In this document: piece after piece, positions 23,190 to 34,999 of the stretch | How positions within the stretch are numbered: position 1 is the first letter of the stretch | How the letters are laid out: every line of letters starts with the position of its first letter | Assembly: GCA_963971425.1 (NCBI GenBank) | Contig: OZ020525.1 | Coordinates: forward strand, 9,717,560-9,781,559 | DNA length: 64,000 bases | Direction of reading: 5' to 3' | DNA from: Bryoerythrophyllum caledonicum | Lineage: Eukaryota; Streptophyta; Bryopsida; Pottiales; Pottiaceae | Notes under the pieces: model-generated | Seen by the model: the letters and a program-made list of their open reading frames with translations, nothing else | What the model was told of the DNA's origin: nothing | The model's database searches: none | Made by a program: the position numbers and the translations under genes

Positions 23190-23480
23190 AAGGATTTAGT
23201 AACATACTCAGAAGCTTTCATAAGATTTGACCGTACGGATTGAAAGATTAAAGTTTTTGTCATAGACAACATGGTTCATTTTCTTCCCTAGGTTGAGTCG
23301 ATTACGAGTGTTCAATTTACTTGGTTTCAAAAGTTTGCATTACACATGGTCTAGATGCATTACCATCATGTCAAGAATGATATTAATATCTTGTACAACA
23401 CTATTCAGGGATGGAAAGGGGTGTAGCATATTCAATGACACTGTGCAAGAGTTGACGCTCTACACACCTTTTATTTTTTC
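23190..23480 (+). repeat. Dispersed AT-rich repeat family, copy 4 (5' part only)
   Basis: Carries the proximal blocks ACGGATTGAAAGATTA, GGTTCATTTTCTTCCCT and GGGGTGTAGCATATTCAA, which match 37479-37680. It then diverges into the region before the decayed DUF7869-like gene. Confidence 0.6.
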
Positions 23481-23613
23481 ATTTCAAACCAGTTTTATCA
23501 AAAGGTCCAATACCATCATCATATTTTGAACAATAAATATGTATTTAGATACACATCTTTTATCAGATGAATGGTGCTTTGAAGGTTAACAATTAGTACA
23601 TGTATTTTGACTA

Positions 23614-24440
23614 ATGTGCAGCCATAATGTTTCTATTTTTTCAATAATGATAATGGAGAGCCGCACGATTCAGACTCCTTTGATAGGGCCACACAGCCAA
23701 AGGGATAATATGCTTTCTAATGGCTCTGTGGGGGCCCAATTAGTACGAGCAGCACGTGCAAGGCAACTGAGGTCTGTTGCGATCATGACATCTAAATTGG
23801 GAAGGATAGTAGAATTGCTTTCTGAAAGAGAAGATGTGGTGGGCTTAGCAACCAGGGAGCCTGCATTCAAAAGTGGCATGGAATTGAATGGGTCGAAGTT
23901 GTTCCCATTCGAGGTGGCGGTGCGTATCACTAGGGTAGATGATGTATTGCATTGGACCGGAGAGATTGTAGGAGATCGCCTTGGCATGTGTGTGGGCTTG
24001 ATCATTCGTTGGCATCAGTCTTTGCTACGTATAGTGGCTGTAGAACCTGATAATACAAGTGCCCATTATGACGTTGGATTACAAACAGTGCCTACACTAA
24101 TGATGACCCCAAAATTTGATTTTCCTGAGTTCATCAACACACCAGGATCCACCGAGAGGTCTCAACGCAGTAGTCAAGCTTCTAACGCCGTAGATGAAAA
24201 TTTACCGTTTTCCCAACCTACTCCCTCAAATATCTAAGATTTGCCCCATGTAGATGGATTTGCTTATGTTAGACCACCACGTTGTCCCTATTCTATGCAA
24301 AATAGGAGAAGAAGAGATTCAAGAGAGCCATCATAGAGAGACGCTGCACCATCTAAGGTATCCCTTAGAAGCCTGCAAATTGCAAACGCAAAAGGTTGAG
24401 GGACGTTCCAACAAGGTGTCTATTGGACATGCAATATAAT
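23614..24440 (+). pseudogene. N-terminal region of the decayed DUF7869-like gene
   Basis: An open frame at 23614-24237 (a TTG or later ATG would start it; a clear ATG lies in frame at about 23650) encodes a basic N-terminus, a mixed alpha/beta middle and a Ser/Gln/Pro-rich end. It stops at TAA 24235-24237. The same frame remains readable, with one TAG and one TGA, to about 24440. Position and strand suggest it is the divergent N-terminal part of the gene that continues at 24441. It may instead be a separate exon, since an AG acceptor-like CTAATGTGCAG occurs at 23612-23622. Function of this part is unknown. Confidence 0.4.
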
Positions 24441-26808
24441 GCATGGGCTACTGAGTTTTTAAATCGAAGTACGTAGATGAGACAGATGCTCATTTCTTTT
24501 TACACAATGACGGAAGGAACTCGTCGAGACAAGTTTGTAACAAAGTTAGATGGGAAACAAGTTTGCAATGCTTGCTACGCTCTTGGGGTTGGATATTCAC
24601 AGAGGTGCTTTAAGCAGTTGAAGAAGGACTGTCTAATATATGGAAGAGTGACATCGATTCACGGCAATACCCTTTGAAATCCGATCAGAGAGAGCACTAG
24701 AAAGTCTATGGCAGAGGCTTGCTTTAAATCGTTTGTCGATGAAGCTGGTTGTCCTCAACCTCATCGTTGTATTCGCCGTAAGAGCGACAATAAAGTGGTG
24801 CCTCTTATTCTCCTTTCTATGAATTTTATTAAGTTCAATTTCGTGAACAAGGAGGTCAAGAGAATTTGTAATGGGAAAACCATTTCTATGAGTTCGTTCC
24901 GGAGGATGTGGCGCATCAAGTATCTCCACGATCAGGTACCTCCATTCTCGATATTCTCAAAGTGTTATCATTGTTGGAAGTATATATGTGCCATGGAGGA
25001 AAACACCATTGCGGATGCAAGGATAAAGATAAAGGAGTTGTTTATGTTGCATCTACGCAACCAAATGGAAGAACGTAGGCATTATTGGATATTCAAGAGG
25101 TCGTATTATATTAGCCCTGAGTTGTACATGTGCATCATTGGGGATGGCATGGACCAAAACACGACCATGGTACCGAGGATGCCTCAGACTGTGAAGAACA
25201 TTGAACACCGATTTGTGAAGACCCATCTGTGTCGTGCGCTTGTACATGGGATTGGTTTATATTGCGACGTGTGGTTTGGGGCTCACAACAAACACGATAG
25301 CAACCAAGTCATGAGTACATTGTTGTATGTGATATGAGATGTGTTGCCAAGGAAGGACTATTTGCCACCAACATTGCAAATCCAGGCGGACAACTGCACA
25401 CGCGAGAACAAAAACATTTATATGTTTGTTCTATGTGCTACATTGTTGGGATTGGGGTTTTTTCATGAGGTGGAACTATCTTTTGTCATAGTGGGCCATA
25501 TACACGAAGATATTGATCAACGCTTCAGTTGTATATCAATTATGTTGAAGAGGTTGGACGTGGACGCCTTGAAGGAAATGATTAGTCTTATAGAATGAGG
25601 AACATCTGCTACGGAGGCATTTGTTAGCGCCCGGCTGCTAGAGAATGTATGGGATTGGAAATTGTTCATAACTGCTCATTTACTGACAGGATATGATTCA
25701 TTGGCGGGCATAACATTTCCGCACCACATGCGATTCTATATGGACAATCGAGAAGGGACTCGTGAGGTTCGAGTACAATACAAGCATTATTGCAAGGATC
25801 CATGGGGATCGGAGGTAGGGACAAAAACTTTGAGGTCGTTGCCAAGTAGGGATGAGTGACCATCGTTTGCGCAAGTATTTGCAGCGGACGAACGGGAGTT
25901 GAAGGCATTGGATGACTTCATTGTATATAAACAAAGGTGCATTCAAAGGTTGCAGCATGAGGACAAGAATCGTGAGGCAAAAGTAGAGGCTGAAATATTG
26001 AAACTCTATTTCGCTCAATTTCCACACAAAGACCATAGCAATGAGCATCGTTCCTCACCGTTTTGGCCTTCAAAGTTCTCCAACACCGGACCTACAGGGA
26101 GTGCATCTTTGGATGTAATAGATGGTGCAAGTGAAGAAAATCGCGAGATAAATGTCGTAGAGCAAGTAGTGGTCATTCTTCCAAATGCCAAGGCTCGAGG
26201 ATACTTTGGTCCTCGTAGACGAAGACCCTCTAATCAAACACTGCGTAGGGCACAACAAATAGAGAGCAACTATGTTGAGGAACGAGCCGAAGGAGGAGCA
26301 ATGTATGAAGGTAATCACGACCCATTTCCACCATTCAATCCACAGTCTAATATTTGTTGTGGACAATTTGTAGCCTTGAGTGTTGATTGAGGAGAAATAG
26401 AAGGCAATGTACCATTCTATGAAGGAAAAGTGATTGACAAAGGAAAAACCGATGGAGACTTAAATAAAGGTTTGTTGGTATTGGCCCATCATCCAAACGG
26501 GGGTTGTTGATGGACATAGGTCTTCAGCACAACGGTATGCAAATTGCATGGATTCATTCTGGGAGCCATCTGGGAAGAGCCATAGTTGGGTTGAGAAAGA
26601 TGCATGCATTTTTTCATGGGTAGATACACTGGAAAAAACCATGTCCGGGGCCGGCGGGTGGAGAAAACGCAATGTATTTGGAGTGCAGGTTGAAAGCAGG
26701 ATTTGCATTCTTCAATCGGCAAAGGCTCCTATACTACAATATATTGCAATGCAAACCGAAGCTATCGATGACAACCGTTTGCAAGCAGCCCTAAATTCTA
26801 TGGAGTAG
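24441..26808 (+). pseudogene. DUF7869-like protein gene, decayed, probably transposon-derived
   Basis: One frame from 24477 to 26390 carries the hallmarks I associate with proteins annotated DUF7869. In order these are: a Cys-containing segment ending near HGN (24560-24670); a Cys-x2-Cys pair after SxFSKC (about 24955-24975); an IxGDGMDQN motif (about 25135-25160); a HSDN-like KHDSNQ segment; QADNCTRENKN (25383-25412); and GHxHEDIDQRF (25494-25525). These Asp- and His-rich motifs resemble an RNase H-like nuclease core, which is inference. The frame is interrupted at 24675, 25335, 25596 and 25857, each time by TGA. After the TGA at 26388 the C-terminal SH3-like tail seems to continue in another frame (26548-26808), so a frameshift lies near 26500. 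Another small shift lies at 24470-24520. No terminal inverted repeats found. Confidence 0.6.
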
Positions 26809-27371
26809 ATAGTGTGCCTTTATGAGATTATACTAGTTGTGTATGGTAATTGATATAGAGTGTATGTGTAAGAGTAGTATATTCTAAGGGTGATGTAAGA
26901 CGTTATGTCATTAATCCCAAAGGTGTAAAGGTGTTTTTACTATTGGTGCTAAGTCCAATTGTAGAAGCATCTATATTTAGTTTCCACCATTGTATGCATT
27001 ATGTACTACATAGAATATCTTTTAATCAACTCCCAACCCTTGCATAAAGTATGTTTTTTTGTGATTATGCATGTTTGTATACTACAATCCTTCAAATCTA
27101 TCTTTGAAATATTGTGAAACTATATTAAATACACATTTATCTAGTATTAACAAGGGGCCACCACAAATTTGTTGAAAATGCCAAAAAATCGCTTCCAATA
27201 TTAACAACCATGATTGTACATAATATTGTTGCACAAGCTCTATTTTTTATTTTTTTTAAATACATTTTTTTTTCTTTGAGAAACATTTTTTTGCAATTTT
27301 GACACTCTTATTCGCAATGGCCGCCGTTGTACCTAAGTGCACTTTTATTTGGTGAGGGCAAAATTGCTTAA
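26809..27371. other. AT-rich spacer, no gene seen
   Basis: Sequence between the decayed DUF7869-like gene and the truncated LINE. It holds poly-T/poly-A runs near 27240-27290 and nothing that I can name. Confidence 0.6.
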
Positions 27372-29491
27372 TTGCATAATAATTATCAAAGAATCCAAAA
27401 TAAATTATTTTCGGAAATCATTCAAGCCCACCACCCCCAAGAACAATTCCAAGATTCAAGATCCATAACTCCACCCATAATTATCCCACTTCTAAACATC
27501 TATACAACGGAATGTAATCCCGAAAATGATATTCTCACACTCTCGAACACAATTAAAATAGATAAAAACCAAGCACACTTATATGAAGAAAATGGCCGAC
27601 ATTTATTCACCATTCCTATTACTAGACTTCAATGGCTATAGAATCAGTATAATATGAAACTACAAACTCCCACAAACATCAAACCAACAACTCAATCATT
27701 TGAAACTGAATTAATTTGGCTATACCAAAGATGTTAATACCAAATTTCAAAAAAAAATTCTCTCCAAAACGCACAATATACAATACCCACACCCATTTTA
27801 ATCTCATTAATTAAATCCTTTAACATCAAACAATCATACTTTTCTTCCCCCGTAACATGCTCCACCAGACTAAAAAAAATTTACTCCCCCTTTGAAAGAG
27901 ATAAAATATTTGGCTCCCTGGGAAAGACCTTCGATAATTAATGGACCGTTAATGGCATCGCCCACCCGCACAATGAGGAGGAAACACAACAAGCACTTCA
28001 CTGGGCCCGCCTTGCTGCCAAAAATGACCCGAACCACACATCTACACTCATCATCACCCCGGACAACAATTGATACCAAAATTGTAACCAACATTCAAGC
28101 CCATAATTTTAAAGACTCACATATCATTGTTCTATTTGAAGAAGACTCAATACCATACGAAGAACCTACTATTCCACCTGAGCTAAAAAAACCCCGGATT
28201 GAACCATCTACATTACAAATAATATGTGTACACCACCAAAATCGAACCGTCGGCACCCTAGAACAACTGGATGAACTCGCCTCTATAGCAAATACTCTAA
28301 ACATACATAAAACACACACAAAAACAACCCCACCAACACCTATACAAATCCTCGTAAACAGAAACAAAAATAGGTCAAAACTAAACCACATCAACAATAC
28401 ATTAGATTACTTTGTAACACCTCCACCCTCTCCAAACTATGAAACTTTTCTCTCACCAAAATTTGACCCCGCATATAGCTACTATACCGATGGCTCTTTC
28501 AAACCACCAGAACAAATTAGCCCGGGAAATTGGCGTAGAGAAAAAGCTAGCTATGGCATATTCATTCCTACCAAAAAAATTAAACTAGCCAAAAGACTTC
28601 ATGGTCTACAAAATATCCTTAGAGCAGAACTTATGGCCATCCATAAAACACTACAAATCATCACAACAAAATACAACAATGAACCCCACACATATTCACC
28701 GATTGTATTAATGCGCTTTATCTACTAAGTACCCAAGTAACACACCCCACCCTCCATAGTAGCCACCCCAACCAAGCCATATTAATGTCAATGGTCCAAA
28801 TGTTACAAAACTGAACACAAATCACAACCCTTCACAAAGTTAGAGCCCATGCCAACATTGATGGGAACAAACAAGCAGATAAATTAGCAAAAGAGGGCCA
28901 AGAAAAAGCACATAAAAACGCCAAAGATCCATACGAACACGCCCACGCTACCCCATACTACTTTCAAAAAGAAGATTGGCCTTCCAAAAATGATACCCCC
29001 GATAAAGGCCCGGTTAGATTCTTGAGCAAATATCTCAAAAAACAAGACCTATACAACAACCTTGACACAATATCAAAAAAATTCCCTAACATACAATAGT
29101 GGACTAACAACAACATAGACAACAAACTCTCTACAAACTTCTGGAAAAATCCCATCATTTTCGACTCACAAATAATGTGCCTCATCAAATTCCGCACTGG
29201 CCAATAAATGGGAAACGCTCGAAAACAACTCTTCTTTGGAATAGAAAGATTCCCATCCATAACATGCCCTATATGCACTTCCACGGACCCCGACACATGG
29301 CTACATGTTTTACTTAAATGCCGAAACAAACATATACACTCCTTAATTGTCAAAAGGCATAACAAAGCGGTATGGGAAATTCAAAAACTAATTAACTCCC
29401 ATCACAAGTTGAGATGTTTTATTCTCATGAATGCAGATACCTTTAATAACAATCCACAAGAAAATACGGCTCCCCCTTGGCTTCTCCCATG
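27372..29491 (+). pseudogene. LINE ORF2 remnant: linker, RNase H and zinc knuckle
   Basis: Starts within the RT-RNase H linker (TTECNPENDI at 27508-27537). A block around 27900-28060 matches, in a shifted frame, the conserved GSLGK...AHPH...QQALHWARLAAK region of the intact LINE. RNase H begins at YYTDGSF (28480-28500), with RAELMAIHKTL at 28621-28653 and KVRAHANIDGNKQADKLAK in the following frames. The terminal knuckle reads Cys-Pro-Ile-Cys, eight residues on an LH pair, and a final Cys (29260-29330). Several stops break it, for example at 28726 and 29097. It would be inactive, because it lacks RT. Confidence 0.8.
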
Positions 29492-29493
29492 TA

Positions 29494-30075
29494 CAATAGG
29501 GTGACATTCAAATTGGCCGTTTAGTAGTTCCACGGATAGTGTCCTACACTGCTGCCAACTTTGACACCCTCCCCAAAGCTGAGAAATTTTTATTTTACCA
29601 TGAAAATTTGGGGACAGCATCACCTTTATGTTGAAAACATGCATACCAAATTTCAAGTCCAGGAGACTTATACAAAAAAACTTATGCAAGATCTACCAAC
29701 ATGGGATAGCTGTGAGAAAAGTGTCACAGCTGCCAACTTTGACACCCTCCCAAGAATTGAGGAAATTTTTTTTGCCCATGAAATTTTTGGAGCAAAAACA
29801 TTTTTATGTTTTTTTCATGTGTGGAAAATTTCAAGTCCAAAAGACCCATACAAAAAATAATATTCCAAATCTACCAACATGTGTAGTTTTGAGAAACAAA
29901 GGGGAAAACCATTTTACTACTTCCAACTTTGACGCCCTCCTTAGGATTGAGTTTTTGATAATACATAATGAAATTTTTGGCACAAGATCATCTCTACGCT
30001 GGTTACATGTGGGATAAATTTCAAAGCCAAAAGACATACAAAAAAAAAGTTATTCCATATCTATCAACATGTGTA
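29494..30075 (+). repeat. Left terminal inverted repeat of the Tc1/mariner element
   Basis: Three units begin with forms of CTGCCAACTTTGACACCCTC at about 29551, 29729 and 29919. Each runs on through a TTTCAAGTCCAxxAGAC word and ATCTACCAACATG. ORFs in these arms are artefacts of the repeat. Confidence 0.88.
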
Positions 30076-30697
30076 ACTATGATAAACAATTTGAAGGTCA
30101 TATTGAAAATGTCAAAATATCTTTGACACCTCATGCTTTTTCATTGAACTCAATCATGTGAGTAAGCCACCAAACATAAATGCTTCTCAAAAAGATCAAT
30201 AACATCTAAATGAAGAAGTGAAGAGGTGTTCCATGCAGAAGAATCCACTTGGCCATAAAGTGTGCATTAGACACATGACAATTTTTTTCTTCTAAATATC
30301 TATTGAACACTATGTAAAGGGAATGGTGTGTGTGATTTGTGATAGACTGAATGTTGAGACAATTCTCAAAATAGAGAGTGTTGTATTGTGGGATGCATGA
30401 GTGTTGATTCACATTGGGCATACATGATGAGTGATTAAGAGCAAAACGATTTTTCATGTATGCATGTGGGCTTGTGTTTTGGCGACCCTTCTCTCCTCTC
30501 TGCTCCAGCGCCTTGGCTCCCTTCTCTCCCCCTTGCTCTGTTCCAGCCCTGTTCTCCTTCCTCTGCCAATTGTCACGTGTGAATCCTGCAACCCCCTTTG
30601 CTCTGCTCTAGCCCCTTGGCCCCCTTCTCTCCCCCTTGCTCTGCTCTAACCCCTACTCTACTGCTGTAGCTAGCATCACGCACTCTATAAGTTTCTG
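30076..30697. other. Region between left TIR and transposase
   Basis: AT-rich to about 30430, then a C/T-rich tract (30480-30660) with the near-duplicated words CTTCTCTCCCCCTTGCTCTG (30521 and 30621). This is the 5' leader and promoter side of the transposase gene; no specific element recognised. Confidence 0.5.
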
Positions 30698-31705
30698 ATG
30701 GCAATTTCAGATGAAATTCGTGCTCGCATCATAGGTTTGAGTGAGGGAGGATTTAGAGGAGTTCAAATTGCAGCTACTATTGGAGTTCCTATTAGAACAG
30801 TTACAAGGTTAGTAAAAACATTTAGAGAAGATGGAACCTACAAGCGCAAACCTTGCGGTGGAAGTCATGCTAAAAAGCTTAGTGATAGAGATGTTCGTAG
30901 TATTGTGCATTCCTCAAAAATTCATCGTTGCTCTTCACTCTCAGAGATTACCAATGCATGTCCTACTCAAGTGTGTAGACGTACTATTCAAAGGGTCTTA
31001 CATAAAAATGGCATTTTTAGTCAAATTGCAGTCAAAAAACCTTTTCTGACACCTGGTCACATGTCTCAACGATTAGCTTTTGCTCAAAAGTACCGTGGAT
31101 GGAGTGCAAAAGAGTGGGAGCGTGTTGTTTGGACAAATGAATCTACTTTTGAAATTAGAAAAAATTCTCGGCAAATTCATGTTTGGAGAAGTGCATACGA
31201 GCGTTATTCATCAAGTTATCTAGCTCCTACTTTTAAAAGTGGAAGGACTTCTTTAATGATTTGGGGCGCATTTGCCGGAGGACAAAAGTCAGAACTTGTC
31301 TTTATGCCTAAAGTTCAACGTTCTGCTAAGGATTTTATAGAAGTGGTTTACGATGCCAAATAGGTTCATTTCATGGGTCAAATTCCACAAGGAGTGCTTA
31401 TGAAAGATGGGGCACCCGTCCATAGGAGCAAAATATGTGAAGAATGGAGACAAAGCCACCTTCTCGAAAAGCTCAACTAGCCTGCAAACTCTCCCGATCT
31501 CAATCCAATCGAGAACATTTGGAGGATGTTAAAAGATGTTGTGCAACATGGCAAACAATGACCTAGAAGCTTAGATGTGTTGAAGGTAGTTCTTGAAAGA
31601 GAGTGGAAGTTAGTCAATGGTACAAAGCTCCTTCAACTATGTCATTCTATGCCCTCTAGGTTACTAGCAGTGATTGACGCTAATGGAGGACATACACGTT
31701 GGTAG
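30698..31705 (+). pseudogene. Tc1/mariner transposase, inactivated
   Basis: The frame from ATG 30698 to TAG 31705 spans 335 codons, normal for Tc1-type transposases. The N-terminal helix-turn-helix pair covers roughly residues 1-110 (GFRGVQIAATIG, then PIRTVTRLVK). The DDE core follows. The first catalytic position, in VVWTxESTF near 31131-31160, is Asn instead of Asp. The second Asp (MKDGAPVHRS) and the SPDLNPIEN motif with the third acidic residue remain. Stops interrupt the frame at 31361 (TAG), 31478 (TAG) and 31559 (TGA). All could come from single transitions, as could the Asp-to-Asn change. This protein would cut and join DNA at TA sites but is now dead. Confidence 0.9.
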
Positions 31706-32271
31706 ATATGAAATAACTTTTTTGTGTACATCTTTTGGCTTTGAAATTTATCTCACATGTTACCAGCGTAGAGATGATCTTGTGCCAAAAATTTCACTAT
31801 GTATCAACAAAAATTCAATCCTAAGGAGGGCGTCAAAGTTGGAAGTAGTAAAATGGTTTTCCCCTTTGTTTCTCAAAACTACACATGTTGGTAGATTTGG
31901 AATATTATTTTTTGTATGGGTCTTTTGGACTTGAAATTTTCTACACATGCAAACAACATAAAAATGTTTTTGCTCCAAAAATTTCATGGGCAAAAAAAAT
32001 TTCCTCAATTCTTGGGAGGGTGTCAAAGTTGGCAGCTATGACACTTTTCTCACAGCTATCCCATGTTGGTAGATCTTGCATAAGTTTTTTTGTATAAGTC
32101 TCCTGGACTTGAAATTTGGTATGCATGTTTTCAACATGAAGATGATGTTGTCCCCAAATTTTCATGGTAAAATAACAATTTCTCAGCTTTGGGGAGGGTG
32201 TCAAAGTTGGCAGCAGTGTAGGACACTATCCGTGGAACTACTAAACGGCCAATTTGAATGTCACCCTATTG
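31692..32271 (-). repeat. Right terminal inverted repeat of the Tc1/mariner element
   Basis: Reverse complement of the left arm with scattered mismatches, ending in CACCCTATTG at 32271. It overlaps the last codons of the transposase by a few bases. Confidence 0.88.
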
Positions 32272-32273
32272 TA

Positions 32274-32717
32274 CATGCGCAACTCGACGTTGTCACTGTA
32301 ATGCTAGACTCAAACCGGACATACTCTGCGTTACAGGCCTACCATACAATGACCCCCCACCCGACCACATAAACCAAGACTACACCATTCAATTCATCAA
32401 ATTTACATAATGTAATGACAAATTCTCACCATAAACAATTTTAAAAAATCAATAAATACCAACCCCTGATTCATGACATCACTGCCCTCGGATGGAAAGT
32501 GGACCCCCTTATGGTAATCACAGCCGGCGCTCGTGCCACCACCTTTATCCCATCTATAAAAACCCTAGAAGATACCTTCAAATTTCCTATTGATACAATT
32601 ACAAAGACTTTCAAAAATATTAACATCATTACCATACAACATGCTATGTCCATCCTTCTACATAAATGCAAAATTGAAAACAACCAAGCCCTTCCCGATA
32701 CACAAGACCCCCCATAA
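32274..32717 (+). pseudogene. LINE ORF2 remnant: extra C-terminal domain
   Basis: Continues the truncated LINE after the Tc1 insertion. The frame at 32499-32717 (219 bases) reads as a peptide containing VITAGARATT, PSIKTLEDTF, KNINIITIQHAMSILLHK and a final ENNQALP. It corresponds closely to the +1-frame extension of the intact LINE at 57613-57970. Conservation in two independent copies supports a real C-terminal domain of about 110 residues. Stops upstream (for example TAA near 32407) show decay. Confidence 0.7.
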
Positions 32718-32879
32718 AACTACCCCTTCACTTTATTTTTTAAATCCCTGACATTGCGAAGCACACCCTCCTCTCCATCTTTCCCTCCTCTCCATTTTTC
32801 CCTCTTCTCTCCCTCCTCCCCCCTCCCTCCTTCCTTGTTACTCTTTTGATTGGTTGGTTTTGTGGTTTTGTGGTTTTTT

Positions 32880-33030
32880 GGCTACTTGTTACATAGTGTC
32901 TACCCTCGAAAGGGGGAAGTAGTTCCAGCTTACTAATTCCTTGATCGGTGGGCATGGTCTTAGTAGTGGAACGAACAAAAACTTTATTCACGCCCGCCTC
33001 CTTCGGAAACCGGCGTTCGTCTTCTCCTAA
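32880..33030 (+). repeat. SINE-related repeat, 5'-truncated copy
   Basis: Contains GTGTCTACCCTCGAAAGGGG, GAAGTAGTTCCAG, TTAGTAGTGGAACGAACAAA and a terminal CCGGCGTTCGTCTTCTCC. These blocks recur in the full SINE at 46527-47057 and in the copies at 44533 and 56140. The tRNA-like head is absent. Confidence 0.65.
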
Positions 33031-34772
33031 ACCATATTGGAATAAATCTAAACCATGCATAACTCAAAAATTTGACGCCAAGCGAAGTCAAGGTCTATTC
33101 ATCCTCCTGATGCAAAGAAGAACAAGACCAAAAACTTTATTCACTTCCAACACTTTAATCTTCTATGCGACCATAGATTATAAAATTGGATGCTTGTATT
33201 ATTATGGTGTGGATCAAGGTCTTACAAATAAAGATTGCATGATTTTTTTATGACTCGTTACACTAAAACGGGAAATTCTTTAATATGTTTTTATGATACA
33301 TAGCCAAGAATTTTTACAAGTTATAAAAAAGCATGGATGTGGTTTTGATTCCGATTGGCATAATTCAGATTCTATTTTTTATTCAAATATTTTACTAATT
33401 TTAAATTTTGAAGTAAAACATATGTGTGTCTATGGAAATTTTATGTTTGGTTTCTGGATGGCATTTGAAAAATTTGGAGCCACAAGAGAATGATTGGTTG
33501 AAAACGTAGAGAATATTAAAGGTATTCAATATTGAAGGTTCTCATAAACTCAAGCAAGGATACCAAGGGTTTTGACCTCCTTTCTCATTTGTATAACTAA
33601 AATGACTTCTGAAAATTTAAATCTCTTTACCATGTCAAAGAAAATAACAGAATCTTAGATTCTTGGTACAGCCCACAAACTTATCTTTCTGTTCAAAAAC
33701 AACTAAAACCAATTCCATCTTAAGTTTAAAGACCACCAAGTTTTTCCATCTTTCTACAGTATAAGCGCGGAAGGGGGTATATCCGGTTAATAACCCCCCA
33801 GCCATTGTGGTGATTATCTGCCTTGGCAACGTTTTCTTGCACGAGCAAGGGTTTGCACCAGTAATGGAGTTGGTGCTGCAGCAATAGCAGTAATTGTTGC
33901 TATCAATTTTGTTCTCTTGTGTCTGTGAAGGAGCATTCTGCGCGACAATTCCAAACTCCACAACACTTACTCCCCATAAGCTCTTCTTGGAGCCCCAGAT
34001 AAGGTTTTGTAACCGGTCGAGGTGTGAGTTTTGCCTACGTAGCAACACGGGGTTCGTTGAGAGGAAGTTGGTTACCAACTGTAATCAACTCTCAGCAGAA
34101 TCCAAAACAATAGTACAATCCAAAACATCAACCAAATCCCAAACGTTAGCATGTGTACAGGTTATGTGTAAATCGTTGGTCCACTGGAATCCGATGGCCA
34201 CTCCGACCAGTCATGTACGATAACCAGCCGAGGAGGTTGGGTATTGCAAAAGGACTCATCGCTCCTGCGCCTCGTCTTTTTGTGAAAACCAGCCCCTTCA
34301 AATCAGTTACCAAATACAAAGCGCACACACTAGCGTTTGATGCAGGTCTCACATACGGTACAGAGGGCCTAAGTGTGGCCATGTTTGTGCAATCCTTGAA
34401 CAATTCAAAATAGCTGTCAAAAAGACAAAAATATATTTAAGATTGAAGTATTCACCTCCCTAAATGATTTAAACCCAACATTGATACACTAGCTAAGATA
34501 TCACTATGATTTGATTGAAGGTCATTTGAGTAAGGTCGACAATTTCGTAAGATTGCATAAATGGTGCAATTCTCCACAGTTTGGAAGTTAGATGGACTTA
34601 GGGTTCTGTTGGTTTTAAGAACATTCATGATGATGTCAGTTGTGCTGATGCAAGCTCGGGTGCATTGGTAAAACAAGGTGCATATATCTTGGTGACTATG
34701 ATTCTATTCTCTTCTTCCACGACATTGTTTCTCTTCTATTTTCTTAACCTGCTTGGGGACAACGGGTTAGTA
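33031..34772. other. Intergenic, weak ORFs only
   Basis: A minus-strand frame at 33635-34078 (147 codons, Cys-rich centre) and overlapping frames at 34146-34413 are the longest. I do not recognise them and see no second copy to support coding. The 33780-34150 part is less AT-rich than its surroundings and might be an old exon or repeat. Confidence 0.4.
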
Positions 34773-34999
34773 TGCTACACTGATTTTGATGTTTAGTGTC
34801 ATGGGCAGTAAATGATTTGTAAACGCTATAAGTTTTCACTCCTGATGAATATTTTTACCGACCATGTCCACTATGATCCCCCTCTTTGAGTAGTGTAGAT
34901 TGTTGTGCTCTTAGTAAAAAATTATATCAAAAATAAAAACTTACAGCATTTACAAGCCATTTACTACCTATGACACTAAACATCAAAATCAATGTAGCA
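34773..34999. repeat. Foldback element with about 64-bp imperfect arms
   Basis: The left arm (34773-34836, starting TGCTACACTGATTTTGATG) and right arm (34936-34999, ending ATCAATGTAGCA) are imperfect reverse complements around a 99-bp centre. The centre recurs in reverse orientation at about 44770-44890, so this is a family. Confidence 0.8.

Larger units (their letters stand above)
29494..32271 (+). mobile_element. Tc1/mariner-type element with about 580-bp terminal inverted repeats
   Basis: The left end CAATAGGGTGACATTC (29494) and right end GAATGTCACCCTATTG (to 32271) are exact inverted repeats, flanked by TA on both sides (29492-29493 and 32272-32273), the standard Tc1/mariner target duplication. 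The element is 2778 bp. The long arms (29494 to about 30075, and about 31692 to 32271) are unusual for the family. Each arm contains three diverged units of roughly 180 bp. The transposase gene lies in the middle. Confidence 0.93.
27372..32717 (+). mobile_element. Truncated, decayed LINE interrupted by a Tc1/mariner element
   Basis: LINE-type coding remnants at 27372-29491 and 32274-32717 are colinear with the C-terminal half of the nearly intact LINE at 57613-63298. They cover the linker, RNase H, zinc knuckle and the extra C-terminal domain. The two parts are separated exactly by the Tc1/mariner element and its TA duplication. The 5' half including RT is absent, as usual for LINE copies truncated during reverse transcription. 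Stops and frameshifts are common, so this copy is old. Confidence 0.85.

Noticed and set aside
24477..26390. TGA read as selenocysteine or a reassigned sense codon
   Set aside because: Land-plant nuclear genes use the standard code. No supporting RNA element is visible, and nearby frameshifts indicate a pseudogene.
29561..30017. ORFs of 99-129 codons in the Tc1 arms and their mirror at 31760-32372
   Set aside because: They are duplicated because they lie in inverted repeats, and show no family similarity.
33635..34078. 147-codon Cys-rich minus ORF
   Set aside because: No homology that I recognise, no neighbouring frame in support, and AT-rich flanks; kept only as an unassigned region.
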